Of a stretch of 64,000 nt of DNA, positions 44,834 through 57,225 are shown piece by piece. The translations under genes and the position numbers were made by a program. Numbering within the stretch: the first letter of the stretch is position 1; each line of letters opens with the position of its first letter. Source of the stretch: Glandiceps talaboti (taxonomy: Eukaryota > Hemichordata > Enteropneusta > Spengelidae). The notes under the pieces were generated by a model. The model had not been told where the DNA came from. It searched no databases and worked only from the letters and a program-made list of their open reading frames with translations. The DNA is taken from positions 15,056,501-15,120,500 of the forward strand of contig NC_135566.1 in assembly GCF_964340395.1 (NCBI RefSeq), given 5' to 3'.

Positions 44834-45047
44834 TTTATTCAATGCATGCCTGCAAGTCTTCACAAGGTATGGACAAATGACAAACAATGCATGATTCGCA
44901 TACCAGTATTTCATTCAGACAACCCTTTAGGGCTGGCCTAACCTTCAGATCTTGCACTGGGCCATGTATCTCCGGTTCTCAGCTTTCAGTTTGGCATGGT
45001 TGGCACACTTTTGAGGGGCTTTAGAAACGTGCACTAATACTCGTAAC
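44834..45047 (-). other. Orphan terminal-exon-like segment
   Basis: On the - strand an acceptor-like AACCAG at 45050-45048 is followed by a 34-codon frame ending at TGA (44947-44945), with an AATAAA at 44839-44834 about 106 bases later. The predicted end is APQKCANHAKLKAENRRYMA then QCKI, which looks protein-like and mildly Lys/Arg/Cys-rich. I recognise no family. No matching upstream exon with the required phase was found within 5 kb. It could be the last exon of a small nested gene, an alternative TTC28-locus terminal exon or a relic. Confidence 0.3.
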
Positions 45048-46189
45048 CTGGTTTAGTTGATCGTGAAGAATGTACACTGTTCAAATATTGTGAAATTAAA
45101 CCTATTTAAAGGAAAAAGTTGAATGTCTCATACAGACTTTTTTTCCACTTTCACTAATTTTCTTTATGCTACTGAAACAAACAAGTACACACAATATCAA
45201 AGTCACTCCAAACTTGCCAATATTTCCAAGACTCCTTTGCAAGACATCCAAACTTTGAATCCAAAAAGGAAGGCTTGTGACCATACATGTATGCTATTAC
45301 TAAGCTTCTTCTCTCTCCTTTTTATGGGGGGGGGGGGGGGGGGGGGAATGCAAAATTCACCAATATTGAGTATCAAACATTTTACACGGCTTCCTCTAAA
45401 ATCTTTATCAAAAATGGACAAAAAAGAGCAAAATATTTTCGTCTCCTAGGAGGGATTCCAGGAGGCAAACTAAGAATTTGAAACCATGAATTCAATATTT
45501 GAGCGTGGACCAACATGGAATTATAAATTATTACCTTTAGTAATGTGATTGACTCTTATGAAAAATCTGCTGTTCTCCAAAAACAGAATTATTCCTTCAT
45601 TTCCTTTACCTTTCTGGTTTTAAGTTGCAGTTTATTGTACTATATGTATTTAGATATTTGAGCCCTTAACTACTACAACAAACAGGTCCCAATCATACCT
45701 TGTGTAAAACAATAGTTTACTTACTTTTAATACATGAACACACTACATTTGAACAAACGGTAAACAAGTTGCAAGTTATCAACTGATGTTGGTAACATAA
45801 TTTCTGGAGTGCTACAAGTTTGACATGCTATATACATGTTATGTTATGACATATGTACATCATGTGTACATCTGTAAATTACACAACATCGAAGTATAAA
45901 CCCTAGTGTAGAGACTGTAATGATGTCATCGGTCTGGGCTTATCAGAAAACAGAATGTCGAAAACATTATAAAGAACACCGCCTTACAATACATTGTACA
46001 TCAACAATTTGACAAAGGTTCTATCTCTCCATCGGTCACAGTGTAACTATTATTGTTTTTACTTTGTGATATCATTGTAACCTTTGTTGATTACGATATT
46101 ATGCCAAATCAATGATCATAAATTTTTACATTCATGTCAATTATTTCTTAAATGGGGTAACTGAGAGTAATAAAAATAACAAAGTGAAT

Positions 46190-46600
46190 TTATAATGCGC
46201 CTGTCCTCCGAAGAGCGCCAAGCACAGACACAGAACTACTAACAAAATGAGAGGATACAGAGAAACCATTTGAAAACATGGAAGGATGTAGAGAGAAGTG
46301 TGTAAGTGAGGGAGAGTTAAGATTGAAATTGGCAAGTTTTAAGGGCAGAGTGGAAGGAAGACTTAGAGTGAGAGTGATGAAGACTGTGGGGAAGATTATT
46401 CCAAATTGAAGGAGCAGTGTAAGAAAAGGAATGCTAGCCGAGCTTCTTATTGACAAGTGGTGTCTTTAGGATGTGGGTGTCAGAAGAAGACCGAAGTTGT
46501 CTATGGGGAGCATAAAGGTGAAGAAGATGAGAAACTGAGAGCTATTTTGCCAACCATGTTGAGACATGACACAAGATTACCAAAGTTGCCTTCGGGCTGT
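46190..46600 (-). repeat. Dispersed repeat (GCGCCTGTCCTCCGAAGAGC)
   Basis: It contains the phrases GAAGAGCGCCAAGCAC and GATTATTCCAAATTGAAGGA then GCAGTGTAAGAAAAGGAATG, a recurrent interspersed type. It is purine-rich on the + strand. Its small open frames are not genes. Confidence 0.5.
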
Positions 46601-47059
46601 GGACATGTATGTGTTATCTCCTGAGACCTGTCTTTAGAGGCTTATAGAAATGACAAGACCTTGCATACCTGTCTTTGAGATTCACCAATGTACACAACAA
46701 TACAGCGATTAGTTTCCTTTGCTAAGTCACGTTTCAAACTTCCTACAATGAAGCTGATGTTGCTTTCAATTCAAAATAAAGCTATCAATACTACAAATCT
46801 GATATCACCGGTAAAAGAGCTGTTCTCAATTCCAAAAGAAATCTGTCTAATTAGTATACATGTTGGTATGCTGATAAACATATTTTATATAAATGAAAAA
46901 ACTTTTTTAAAAAGATTAATTTTTAAATCATTAATGGGAATGTTTATAATTTGGTAAAATATCTTTTTAGTTGTCAAGGCTGGGATTTCCATTTCAAATT
47001 ACAATCAAAACATACACATAGCTGTAACTAAGACATTTTTTAAATCTGAATTTGTTCGA

Positions 47060-47240
47060 TACATGTATAATGAATAAGTTGTAATATCATACACCCTGCA
47101 CAGTATTGAAACACCTATGGGTAAACAAAAATGTGTAGCTGTAAACTTAGTAATATATCCAATTAAATTGATTTTTGGGTCCGCACCCAAAATTCAGTGC
47201 CCCAATGAATCAGGATTTCAACTTATTACTATACTACTTA
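47060..47240 (-). repeat. Dispersed repeat, copy B
   Basis: The reverse complement matches the 5000-5180 copy through GTTGAAATC, GGACCCAAAAATCAATTTAA and GTTTCAATACTGT. It is diverged. Confidence 0.65.
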
Positions 47241-48107
47241 CTGAAATAGACCTGCACACAGTCAAATTATTAGTAGTGAAACAATTTTGAGTACATATAT
47301 TCTTGGTTGTCAGATCGAAAACAGAATATGGTAATCACAGCTAGCTAGTATATGTACTGCTTTTAACATCCCACCCTGCCCAGCCAAATTTTACTTTGAT
47401 GAAAATCCAAATATAAATATAGTATGGTATGCGAGTACCTTTTCTGTCCATAGATGAAGAAACTGTAGTCTAATCTACATGTGTATTATGGTGATAATTC
47501 ACAGACAACTTTCATATATACATGTATATTAAATTTTGTTGTATAATATCTCAGTAATCGTGTACGATCGATGTCTTTCTTTGAGGAATGCCTACGTGCA
47601 ATACATACATGTGTATGTGTATATATATGCCATGGGGTAAGATTTACGATATAAGTAATTCACCTGTACCACCTTCCTTTTGTCTAGCTCGACCAAGTAT
47701 GACAAACTGCCATTTAAAGTGTTACACTGTTAGTTTCTAGGACATTCCTGTCTACCTTACTGCTTTGTCTATACTCTCCAACAGATACATAATGACACAA
47801 TATGATATGCTGGAATGTAGAATATTTGTAAAAATAATTTCACATACTGCACCCCTCCCCCTTTACTCAAAGAACATTCAACCCCCAACCCTCCTGCACC
47901 CCTCCTCCACTCATCAAACATACCCCTCTCCCTTTACTTTATCTCCCTCCTCTTTATTCAACATCCTCAACCCCCTTCCCCTGACAAACATCTACATTTC
48001 CTGTTCTTAGAAATGATGTGTTTGCTTGAAATTATACTAAGTACTTAATGAACAAAACATGCACACGTGAAATTAAACCATAAATCATACAAATCAACAG
48101 ATTTTGT

Positions 48108-48245
48108 GATAATACTAGAAATCAACAGAATCATGGAAATATTAGAAATCAACAGATTTTGTGATAATATTCGAAATCAACAGAATCATGGAAACATTAG
48201 AAATCAACAGATTTTGTGATAATATTAGAAATCAACAGACTCTTG
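48108..48245. repeat. ~62-bp tandem repeat
   Basis: Alternating half-units AGAAATCAACAGATTTTGTG+ATAATATT and AGAAATCAACAGAATCATGG+AAATATT, about 2.2 full units. Confidence 0.85.
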
Positions 48246-48448
48246 GAACAAAATGTAAGAAACATGAAAAGGCTTTTTAGGAATTCCATGGCTATGTGTC
48301 TATACAGTCTAATGTCAAAGGGTTAATCTTTGTTATGTAAACTTACAATGTGTCCCCTCCCAAAATAAATCTACTATAACAATGGAACCAGTCTTGAAAC
48401 TTCTTATTCATTGGGAATACTTTGCAGATGACAGACATTTAGTTATCA

Positions 48449-48608
48449 GTGTTTTTAGGGTGGCAAGCAAGTAAAATCTACCTGAGTTCCCCGTTCATTT
48501 CACTGGGGTTCTCCACCAACATTATGGTATAATGTATTGGAAACTATGTCAGTTTTACCTTATTCCCCCATTCTATTACCGGGTTCCCCAACCTAAAGCA
48601 AAAACATG
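48449..48608. mobile_element. CTTAGCAAAAAC-type MITE, copy 3
   Basis: It begins CAGTGTTTTTAGGGTGG and ends CCCCAACCTAAAGCAAAAACA. The interior shares GTAAAATCTACCTGAGTTCC and TTCCCCCATTCTATTACCGG with the 29995-30165 copy. Confidence 0.75.
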
Positions 48609-50137
48609 GATTGTTATCTTAGCAAATCTTGTTGGTTAGTCTTTACTAAGGATTTATGTTGAACCAGTTATCCTAGATCCAAGTAACAATGGCATTATAA
48701 TACCTTGTTGTCAAACAATGACAAACTTGGGGACTAAATTCTACAGATAGCGTCAGTGGTTGTAGACACTGTTATGATACTTAGAAAGGATAAGTACTGG
48801 GTCTTAATAGCATGGAAGGTCTATGGTCTTGGATTATCAACTCTCTTTCTGGGTTGTGGTGGTGGTGGTGGTGGTGGTATAGGGGAAGGGGTAGGGTAGG
48901 AAATACACTGACTACAAGAGAAACAAACATTTTCTTAGTCCTGGTCGGTACATGTACCAGTATACAATGTTTTGTTGGAGGCAATATATCAGTTGGTAAA
49001 AACATACCTGTACTTAGGTTCACCATGCTTTTTTTTTCAACCAGGTATGCTAAGCCTATGTATGAATAAGATGGTTCAAAGTATGGGAGCTATAAATACC
49101 TAGTAATACCAGAATTGGATCTCCCTGTCTGTTACAAATGTTCTTATAAACCTTAGCAAAAGTATTGTGCACACAGTAAAATTCCCTGTGGAAATGAAAT
49201 GTAACAAAGTAATGATCATGGGTGTACTTCAAGTTCACCATGTCAACAACATACATGTAACTTTGAACTTTCAATCACACTTTTTATATGATTATAAACA
49301 GACACAGCTAATCAACATGCAATCTACAAATTGAAATCTCTGCAGAGTATGATCTACATGTAACTCCCCTTTCAAAAGTCGTGCGTGTTCCACACTTTGC
49401 TTGCCATTAAAGACATGATGAAGACATTGTTAAAGGATTACAAAGAAACTGACAGCTAGTTACAATACACACTGTGCACCGGTATGTGTGTTAGTTAGCC
49501 CTATACTGGGACACACAATTCACTATCACTGACTGTTTTCATGCATATAGCTGTCTTCTATGTGCACTATTAACTCAATAAGAAATATGATAAATTTCAA
49601 TTTAAAAAATCCATTCAATAACATGAAAAGTATGATATTAACTAATTAAGAATGGAAATCTGGATCCAAAAGATGTATCAGTGAATAAAGTTTGACAGAA
49701 ATTGGAATATTATGATTTAGAAGTCTTAGAAAAATCATACCTGCTTACAAGTATTTTGCTTAATACAATCCAAATATTGTGTTTCAAGATTTTCTCTCCA
49801 TTCAGTGTTTTTTATGATCATTTTAACAATAACCTTGAAAATAAATTGGCCAATTTCACATACTTATCAATAAGTTGGTGAATTTCAAGTATGCGTTGGT
49901 CAATTTCACATATGTATATTAAAATAAGTGAGTTAATTTCATGTACTGTAAAGCCACTACTGTACCCTCGGGGGAAAATTAAAACCTATTTTCCTGTTTC
50001 ATTGATGCTGTATTCATAGAATTATGTTAGCGTGTCATTTAAAAGTACTGTATGCTTGGCAGCATTATACAAATACAAAAATCAATAACACGTCATAAAA
50101 AAAAACAACATCAAGGGTAGAATGACAAATCTATTAC

Positions 50138-50164
50138 CTTTTCTCTTGGCTGCCATTTCATCAT
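50138..50164 (-). CDS. Candidate alternative TTC28 first coding exon
   Basis: On the - strand an ATGATG opens nine codons (MMKWQPREK) ending on a complete Lys codon at the donor GTAATA. That is exactly the phase-0 boundary needed to join TTC28 exon 1 (AYYRQGV). The result, KWQPREK-AYYRQGV, resembles the vertebrate PKWPK-AYFRQGV across the same junction. An in-frame TAA lies three codons upstream of the ATG, so this would be a true start and would drop the first vertebrate TPR. An out-of-frame ATG at 50207 would act as an upstream overlapping ORF. The distance to exon 1 is 11.7 kb. This is inference from phase and local similarity. Confidence 0.4.
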
Positions 50165-53100
50165 AATGTTTTACAATGCCTGCGATGAAATCTCCACTTT
50201 CACACATTTAAGACGACTGCATATGACATCACAAGAAATCATTACCACTGCGTTAAACGGTGCAGCAGAGTATACAGACAATCAAGTCGATACATTGTAA
50301 CCCGGGTGGCGCTTTTGTTCACCTTGTAAACATTAATAGTGCTGAAAATGCCAGACCACTTGCTTAAGTTTAGCAAATATTTTCCATCGGGTATCACCTT
50401 TCAGATTTAAGCAGTCCAATTTTAAATGAAAATGTCACCTTTTCAAAATGGTTCCATACTCATGCAGATGCAGTGTTTATCTTCCTGCTTATAATTTGAC
50501 AACGCGAACCAACATGATGAAATACAACTGGACAACACAACGCGATGAAATCTACTTTCCGATTCACCTTTGTGATGGCGAAAACTACAACAACGCACAT
50601 CCAACAGCTGTGGCTTCATTGAACACAGAATTCACATTTTGGATGTCAGAATGATTGCTTTCGCAGCGGTGGTAACTTAATATATATCAGCTGTATACAG
50701 CCACACTCCTCAGGTATGAGCTTAACAATACCTCTGTACACCTTGAGTGATCAGCTTATGCAACGGCCATCAGTACACAAAAAAACCACAGTATCCATAT
50801 CTCACACATCCAGTAATTATCTCCAAATTGCGGCTGTCATCTCCAAGGTCAAGTCTACTCAACGCTGAACTTCACACTTCTGAAATCCCAACAGAGAGTA
50901 ACCTACGACAAAAAGTTGACTGCCTATCCAACACTGCTGCTACACTTTCCAACACGACGGTATAGTCCATTGAAGGCTAGACTCTCTACTTATTCAGTTA
51001 TTTTCACTGTGTGTACACAGACTGACAGTTGTTTTTGTACATTGTGACAACCACTGCTTACAGCTAGCTAGCTCCACACCAATGCCATTATTGGCTGTAT
51101 TAACATACACAAGGCGGAGCAGAATAAGAAAACTTTGTCTGATTTTTACTACGCTCTCATTCTCTGGCACATACCATTACTCCATAGGGAGGTGAAGGGT
51201 AAATAAACCCACAAAAAACTGTGGCATATTATATTAGCAGTAGCCTGTGGCTTAGAAACCTCACAATAACACGTATGGTTCTTTCAAACTGAAAAAAAAA
51301 TGTACAATTTTTTCTAATTTTGCTATTTAATCTTTTAATTTTAATTTACCAGATTTTGGGCTGAACTTTTTGAACTTTCAATAGAGTTTGACTTACTAAA
51401 TAATTTTAATAAATCTGAAAGCAAACACATTTTTGCACTCTGCATTGATATTAATGTTGTAGAAGAGTTGGTCAAAGAATCCAAAATAGATGTCTACATA
51501 TAATGAGCCACTGTTTTAATCTCCATCTTAGATGATACAAGATTTCTTTGCTAGGGCTATTCCAGGTAAAAGTTACCACCATTCCTTACAACATTAAGTT
51601 AGAATTTGTGGTCAAAGCATCAGTTGAATATATACAAACAGGCAAATGTATTCCATTTTCTGCGTTTCATTTTCTTCGTTACTTGAATACTAAAAATTTC
51701 AGCAAAGGTTTGCAGTAAACACCAATTGTATACGATAAGTTTCAAATGACTTCAGACTTCTGCTTTCTGCGCAATAGGCGTGATTTACTTTATAAAAGCT
51801 CCCGTGGCAAAACAATGAATCTAATGTCTGTTTCAATTGAGATAAACACATTGTGTAGAACTAAACCCTAATGTACATTTCCAATGAGATGAATGCATTG
51901 TGTGTTCTTAGATCTACAAGTCCAATGAAATGAACGTATTGTGTGATCTTTTGATGCAACGATAAAAACCCAACATGTTGTGGTACTGTCAACTGTTACA
52001 TGCACAAAATAAAGAAACAAAAAAGGCAAAACTGTGACAAACACGTCATTGAAATTGGCGACAAACAAGTGATCAGAACTATTGAAATGAACCCTACAGT
52101 TGGTCTTGTTGTAACTACAATGCCTTTGTGGTGTTATTTCAGTACTACATGTACTTGTATGGAGCTCAATGAAAGAACACCACAATAGCCAGTGCATGGA
52201 CCTGGTTTACATTGCAGTCAAAATGAACGATTAACTATGAGAAAAAACACAATTCATTTCATATCATAAAAACTTAACTTTGACAGGTTTGACTTGTATT
52301 CACTCACATTTACATGACCTATTCGTGGAATTTCAACTAAATAAACTTTAATGTTGTCAAAACTTAAAATGGGGGACAATATTTACATTCCTCGATAATC
52401 TCAAAAGAGGAGGACATAACTTGGGAGGGGCAGTAATTATAGACTTATGAGTCATCTAGTTTGAGATTGACTCAATATCAAATATCAAGAAGACAAAACT
52501 TTCGGTGAAAGAACATCCCATGGTAAATACAAACTCTGTGACTTTTTTAAGCCTAAGCACAAGCAGAATGACAAATTCCAAGATATAAAATCTGTTAGAA
52601 TGAAACCTCAACTTTCATACCAAGAGCAAATCATTTGTGGCTAAAATAGTTTCATTTTGATTTCAGTATCTGATACATATTCAGTAAAATCATATACAAT
52701 ACTTTCATTGCATGTCAGTCAACATTACAAAAAACCCTCTCCCAGGTCTCATCTCACAAAATTTCTAAATAAATAATGTCATAAGACATAAATATCGCCG
52801 AAACCCTTGCAACCTCTGAAAAATTGACACAAACATGAGCGAGATAAGTACTGCATGTATGATCTTTTCGATTATAGATACATGCTTCCAGCTTTCCATG
52901 CATTTATTCAGGAATGATTGGAAATTTTCCCAAGGATAACCTGTGTATATAATGCCGTCACAATGACTCACAACAGATGAAGTGATTGTCAGCTAATCCC
53001 TATTCTAGACTCCAGGCTGACTTTTTTAAGTACTGATTGATTGAGTGATATTCACAGCAAAAAAAAAATACAGAAAAGGTAGCAGACATATTTCTTTACT

Positions 53101-54295
53101 GTTGAGATTTACATAAAAGCAGGCAAACATACAATGGGCTTTGTCTTCTACTTGTCAATGAAGTGTCAATGGCCATTGAAATCACAGCTATGATATGATA
53201 GTATTATCTAACAGTACTAGCAGAAAAAAAACAAAAGACAAGTTATTACATGCACAGCTTGGAACTGAGCCTACATATTTTCCTTTTATTAGCAATATTG
53301 ACACTCGGTGGGTTACTGTAAATGAAATGATATTGTTTGAAGTGTGACGGAAACAACTGTTTCATTTGAATTTGAAAGGAAAGTGAGAGATTCCAATGAA
53401 CGCTTTCCACTTCACAGACTACTGTATTGTATTTCACTGCTTTATTCTTGTTTGTGGCATTTCTTAAATCTTATCTTTTTAGATTTTTTGAGAAGAAAAA
53501 CCTTCAGAATGGTCAAAGTGTCGTAAATACCTAAAGCAGCTACTAGATCAATCCTATAATTGGAATAACAATAATAGTACTAAAGTCTTGAAAATTTTAC
53601 AAGTGCCATTATATCCTAAAAGTTCATCGGCATTGAACACTACAAACGCAATAAAACCTACTACTAGTACTAGTGAAAACACACAATAAAAAAATAAAAG
53701 TGTCACAAAGGTCACCGACAATAAAAGAGTCCGATGTAATAAAACTCACTAATGATAAACAAGAATCTCTGATAAAAAATCACCATAAAGAGTCACCTGT
53801 AATAAATATCAAATACAATAAAAACAGTATTCAATAGATTTAATTTCAGAAATAATGATGAAATATGGTTTGTTCGGATTATTATTGAGCAAAACATATG
53901 TCCACCCCCACACATACACACAACTTGGCAACACAGGAAATATCAAATATTTGGTTTCAATTATTTCAATATTTGTTCCATTTTTAATAAAACAAGGAAG
54001 TGATTCTGAGTTTTCCTACCTTGTAAAATTTATATTTTGACTGATAGTATATGTTTAATTTTTATTAACATGACCTGATTCTGACCTATGTATCAGTGAT
54101 GCTCATAATAATTATAACCAATATATATTATTCACAATCATTTCCTGTTCATAACCTGGTCAGTTTATCACATGTATTATAATTCTAGTTACACTGGCAC
54201 ACAACAGATAAATATGTGTTCTCCTTTTTTGAGGATATTTGATTTCCCCACTTTATGAGTACACCATTATTATGACATACGATCTGTAAAACATC

Positions 54296-54585
54296 ACTCC
54301 TCCCCCTACCCCTCCCAGACAGCTACGTATACTTCATTTGAGAGGTTCTGCTCCGTTCATCACTCCTCCCCCTAACCCTCCCAGACAGCTAGGTATACCG
54401 GTACTTCATTTGGGAGGTTCTGTTCCGTTCATCAATCCTCCCCCTACCCCTCCCAGACAGCTAGGTATACTTCATTTGGGAGGTTCTGTTCCATTCATCA
54501 ATCCTCCCCCTACCCCTACCCCTACCCCTCCCAGACAGCTAGATATACTTCATTTGGGAGGTTCTGTTCCATTCATCCCTCCATA
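54296..54585. repeat. ~75-85-bp tandem repeat, four units
   Basis: The units read CCTCCCAGACAGCTAGGTAT, then ACTTCATTTGGGAGGTTCTG and TTCCGTTCATCAATCCTCCC. A (CCCCTA)n expansion occurs in the last unit. Confidence 0.9.
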
Positions 54586-54717
54586 AATATATTTGCATAT
54601 AATGACATACTTGTAAGTTGTATATAGTTTATTTGTGGGCTTTCACCTACTACCATCCAACACCATGACTACCCTCTATTCTCCTACTGATGTTATAACC
54701 CATATTTTCTTTGAGGA

Positions 54718-54741
54718 CCCCCCCCCCCCCCCCCCCCCCCC
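54718..54741. repeat. Poly-C tract (24 bases)
   Basis: Uninterrupted C run, with comparable G runs at 36789-36807, 45326-45346 and 57210-57225. Confidence 0.95.
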
Positions 54742-54937
54742 TCCCACCTGGATTACCACCCTCCAGCATGGCATATTTACATAAATTGAAGGATTCCATC
54801 CCTGCTATATTTGCATTCCTCCACTGAATATTATCTACAATTTATTTGCAGGACAACTCCCTACCCCTTTTTGTCACCAAGAGAGCTGATACATGTAATG
54901 TTCGAGATCATAGTAGTCAACTACATTTGTATCTCAT

Positions 54938-55290
54938 ATAGCTTTGAGGAACACCTCCCTCCCCCCTCCCCCACCGTACCCCACCACAATTTGTGGGTAC
55001 TGAGGTACACAACAGTGGTGAGATAGATAGGTTATGACCAAGACATCTGATACACACTGATAAATACTGGAAGACACAGCAGAGTCAACAATCGCATACA
55101 ACTTTGAGGAACAACACCCCTCCCTCCGTTCGACCCCCACCCCACCCCAATTTGTGGATACTGAGGTACACAACAGTGGTGAGATAAGGATCATGTTTAA
55201 AACATACAGTTATAGATAGGTTATCACCAAGACATCTGATACATACTGGAAGACACTGAAGAGTCAACAATCTCATACAACTTCTAATAT
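54938..55290. repeat. ~150-190-bp tandem duplication
   Basis: Two units of AGCTTTGAGGAACACCTCCC, then CCACAATTTGTGGGTACTGA, then GGTACACAACAGTGGTGAGA, then ACCAAGACATCTGATACA and CTGGAAGACAC. The second unit carries an extra ~30-bp segment (GGATCATGTTTAAAACATAC). Confidence 0.88.
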
Positions 55291-55572
55291 GTAATTCAAA
55301 TACCAGGTCAAACCCTTTAGGCTATGTCAACGATGAAATGTTAACAGAAAAATCATCCAAGCTTACAAGTGACCTTTTCCTTTGATAAACTTTTGCAACG
55401 ATTCTCACATTGCATTCATGGAGACACATTCAAAACTCAAACACGGTGTTGTGTTTTGACAACCAAAGGAACTTGCCATCTGTATGACAAGTCACCCATA
55501 TCACCTGAAGTGAACTCTGGGTATTCAGTCTGTCAAATACATATACGGTATTTCAATTTCCCTGACCTACCC

Positions 55573-55811
55573 TAGACTGTCTACAGTCGTTCGTGCCTTT
55601 TTGCTACTTTTTATCTAAAACTAAAGTCGCTGCCTCGCTCCGATCTGAAGCAATACTATAACCACGTACTGATCAGTGAGTGCGAGTCGTTTGTGCCTTC
55701 AGCAATGGCAGTTCCTATCAGTATGCATTATCCAGTGCTATGGAGCGAGGCAACGACTTTGATTTAGATGAAATGTAGCGAAAAAAGGCACGAACGACTG
55801 TCGACAGTCTA
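55573..55811. mobile_element. Fold-back DNA transposon (MULE-like) with 9-bp target duplication
   Basis: 239 bp from TAGACTGTCTACAGTCGTTC to GAACGACTGTCGACAGTCTA. The terminal inverted repeats match at 24 of the first 25 bases and continue with lower identity for about 70 bp (through GTCGCTGCCTCGCTCC / GTCGTTGCCTCGCTCC). The element is flanked by an exact direct repeat GACCTACCC (55564-55572 and 55812-55820). Long inverted repeats with a 9-bp target duplication are the signature of Mutator-like elements. There is no coding capacity, so it is non-autonomous. The duplication is intact, which suggests fairly recent insertion. Confidence 0.92.
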
Positions 55812-57209
55812 GACCTACCCCTTTGTTATTTTACTTCTGAAATGATGGAGGAGGGGGGGGGGGGTAACAAACACAAAAATAAACCTCCCTTCTTCAGTGG
55901 AGACAACTGTAGAGCCAATCATGAACAAGCAAATGACATCTGCCCCACTTATACACGTGACTTGCTCTAAAGTACTAAATAAAAAGAACAGTAACTCATA
56001 AATAGCACTAGTAGATTGAGTGACATGTTTGTTGAGAATTTAAAATTTCCCAACCAGAAACAATTATTCTTTTTTTTCTTTTGACCTAAATACTGCAAAA
56101 TCAGAAATTGAATACTGCTTTACATGTGTATTTGTTTTGATACAATATACTGCTAATGTACTGCATCAATCTGTACAAAGTCTTAACATACCCATCTCAC
56201 GCATCCTTACATTTCCAATCCATCCATCCATCAATGCCAATCCTGTGAGTTTACAAGTCCATGTTTGTTTATTTTAATTCCCATTTTTTGCTTTCACTTG
56301 TGTAGTCTACTACTAGACCATAACAAAGGTCAGAGTGTTTGCAAAGGTCAGAGTTCACAGTCTCTGCATTGATGAACGATGGGTCATTCAGATACCATTT
56401 TTTGCTCTCAATTTTTTTTGGGTACGGTAGAGTTGTACTCAACCATTTCTTTCATGAAACTGCACAAACAGAGTTATCACATGATACTTCCAATCTGACC
56501 TAATGACCTTCAGGATAAATAAACATTTAAAAAAATATATATTTATTACTCCTTCAGTTATGATTTAGTATATACAAACACTTCCTTGTAAAAATATTTA
56601 TGATGTCCAGTCCTACATCTAGTTCAGTGTACAACTGTTCTAGACTGTTATTAGCATACACACAGTAGAAAACACATACAGTGATTTCCATACAATGTAC
56701 ATAGTAAAATCACACCCCCCAGGAATATACCACTAAGTCATTCATGTTTTATAATTATATTCAGCATTGAAATGTAGATTTCACATCATGTGATATATAA
56801 TTCATGCCCACAATCTACCTTCTAAGTACACTGAGTTCATTTTCATATCCTGCAGTTTTTCTTTTTTTAAACTTTCTTTTCAATAGTTCTTCAGTGAAAC
56901 ACATCAACGTACATGTTGTTTGGGATATGTTTTTTTCACTAAAAACCCACTAATGTTATATGAGCGATCATAGCAACTCTGGCTATCTCTTAATAGTTAT
57001 GATTTATTTCTACCTTTCATTATTACCTACATCATGCTAACATATTGTACATGTACCACAAAACAGCTCACACGAAAATTTAGGAAATCCAAGACTACAG
57101 GCTGATTCATCTTAGGATAATGACCTTTGACCTCAGCCAAGGTATGACTTATTTCTTGAACTATTCTGCAGATGTCTGTTGACCTCTGATTATTTATTTC
57201 CTTTTTTCT

Positions 57210-57225
57210 GGGGGGGGGGGGGGGG
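57210..57225. repeat. Poly-G tract
   Basis: 16 uninterrupted G bases. Confidence 0.95.

Larger units (their letters stand above)
38430..50137 (-). other. Probable long 5' intron or upstream region of TTC28
   Basis: About 11.7 kb with no exon encoding the expected first TPR. It is filled with repeats: a ~128-bp tandem (39.3-39.66 kb), the 24-bp satellite (41.98-42.62 kb) inside a larger repeat domain, a dispersed repeat near 46.2 kb, a copy of the 5.0-kb repeat, a ~62-bp tandem near 48.1 kb and two MITE copies. One orphan exon-like segment lies at 44945-45047. Confidence 0.6.

Noticed and set aside
46141-46456. Hydrophobic Ser/Leu/Pro-rich - strand frames of 64 and 88 codons
   Set aside because: They arise from a purine-rich dispersed repeat read on its pyrimidine strand.
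47661-47703. Possible small exon on the - strand reading FVILGRARQKEGGT between AG and GT
   Set aside because: Its phase fits neither candidate TTC28 neighbour nor the 45047 segment, and 43 bp is too short to judge.
50448-50965. Two + strand frames of 68 and 72 codons in a slightly less AT-rich patch
   Set aside because: No recognisable domain, no phase-consistent exon chain, and no clear polyadenylation or promoter signal.
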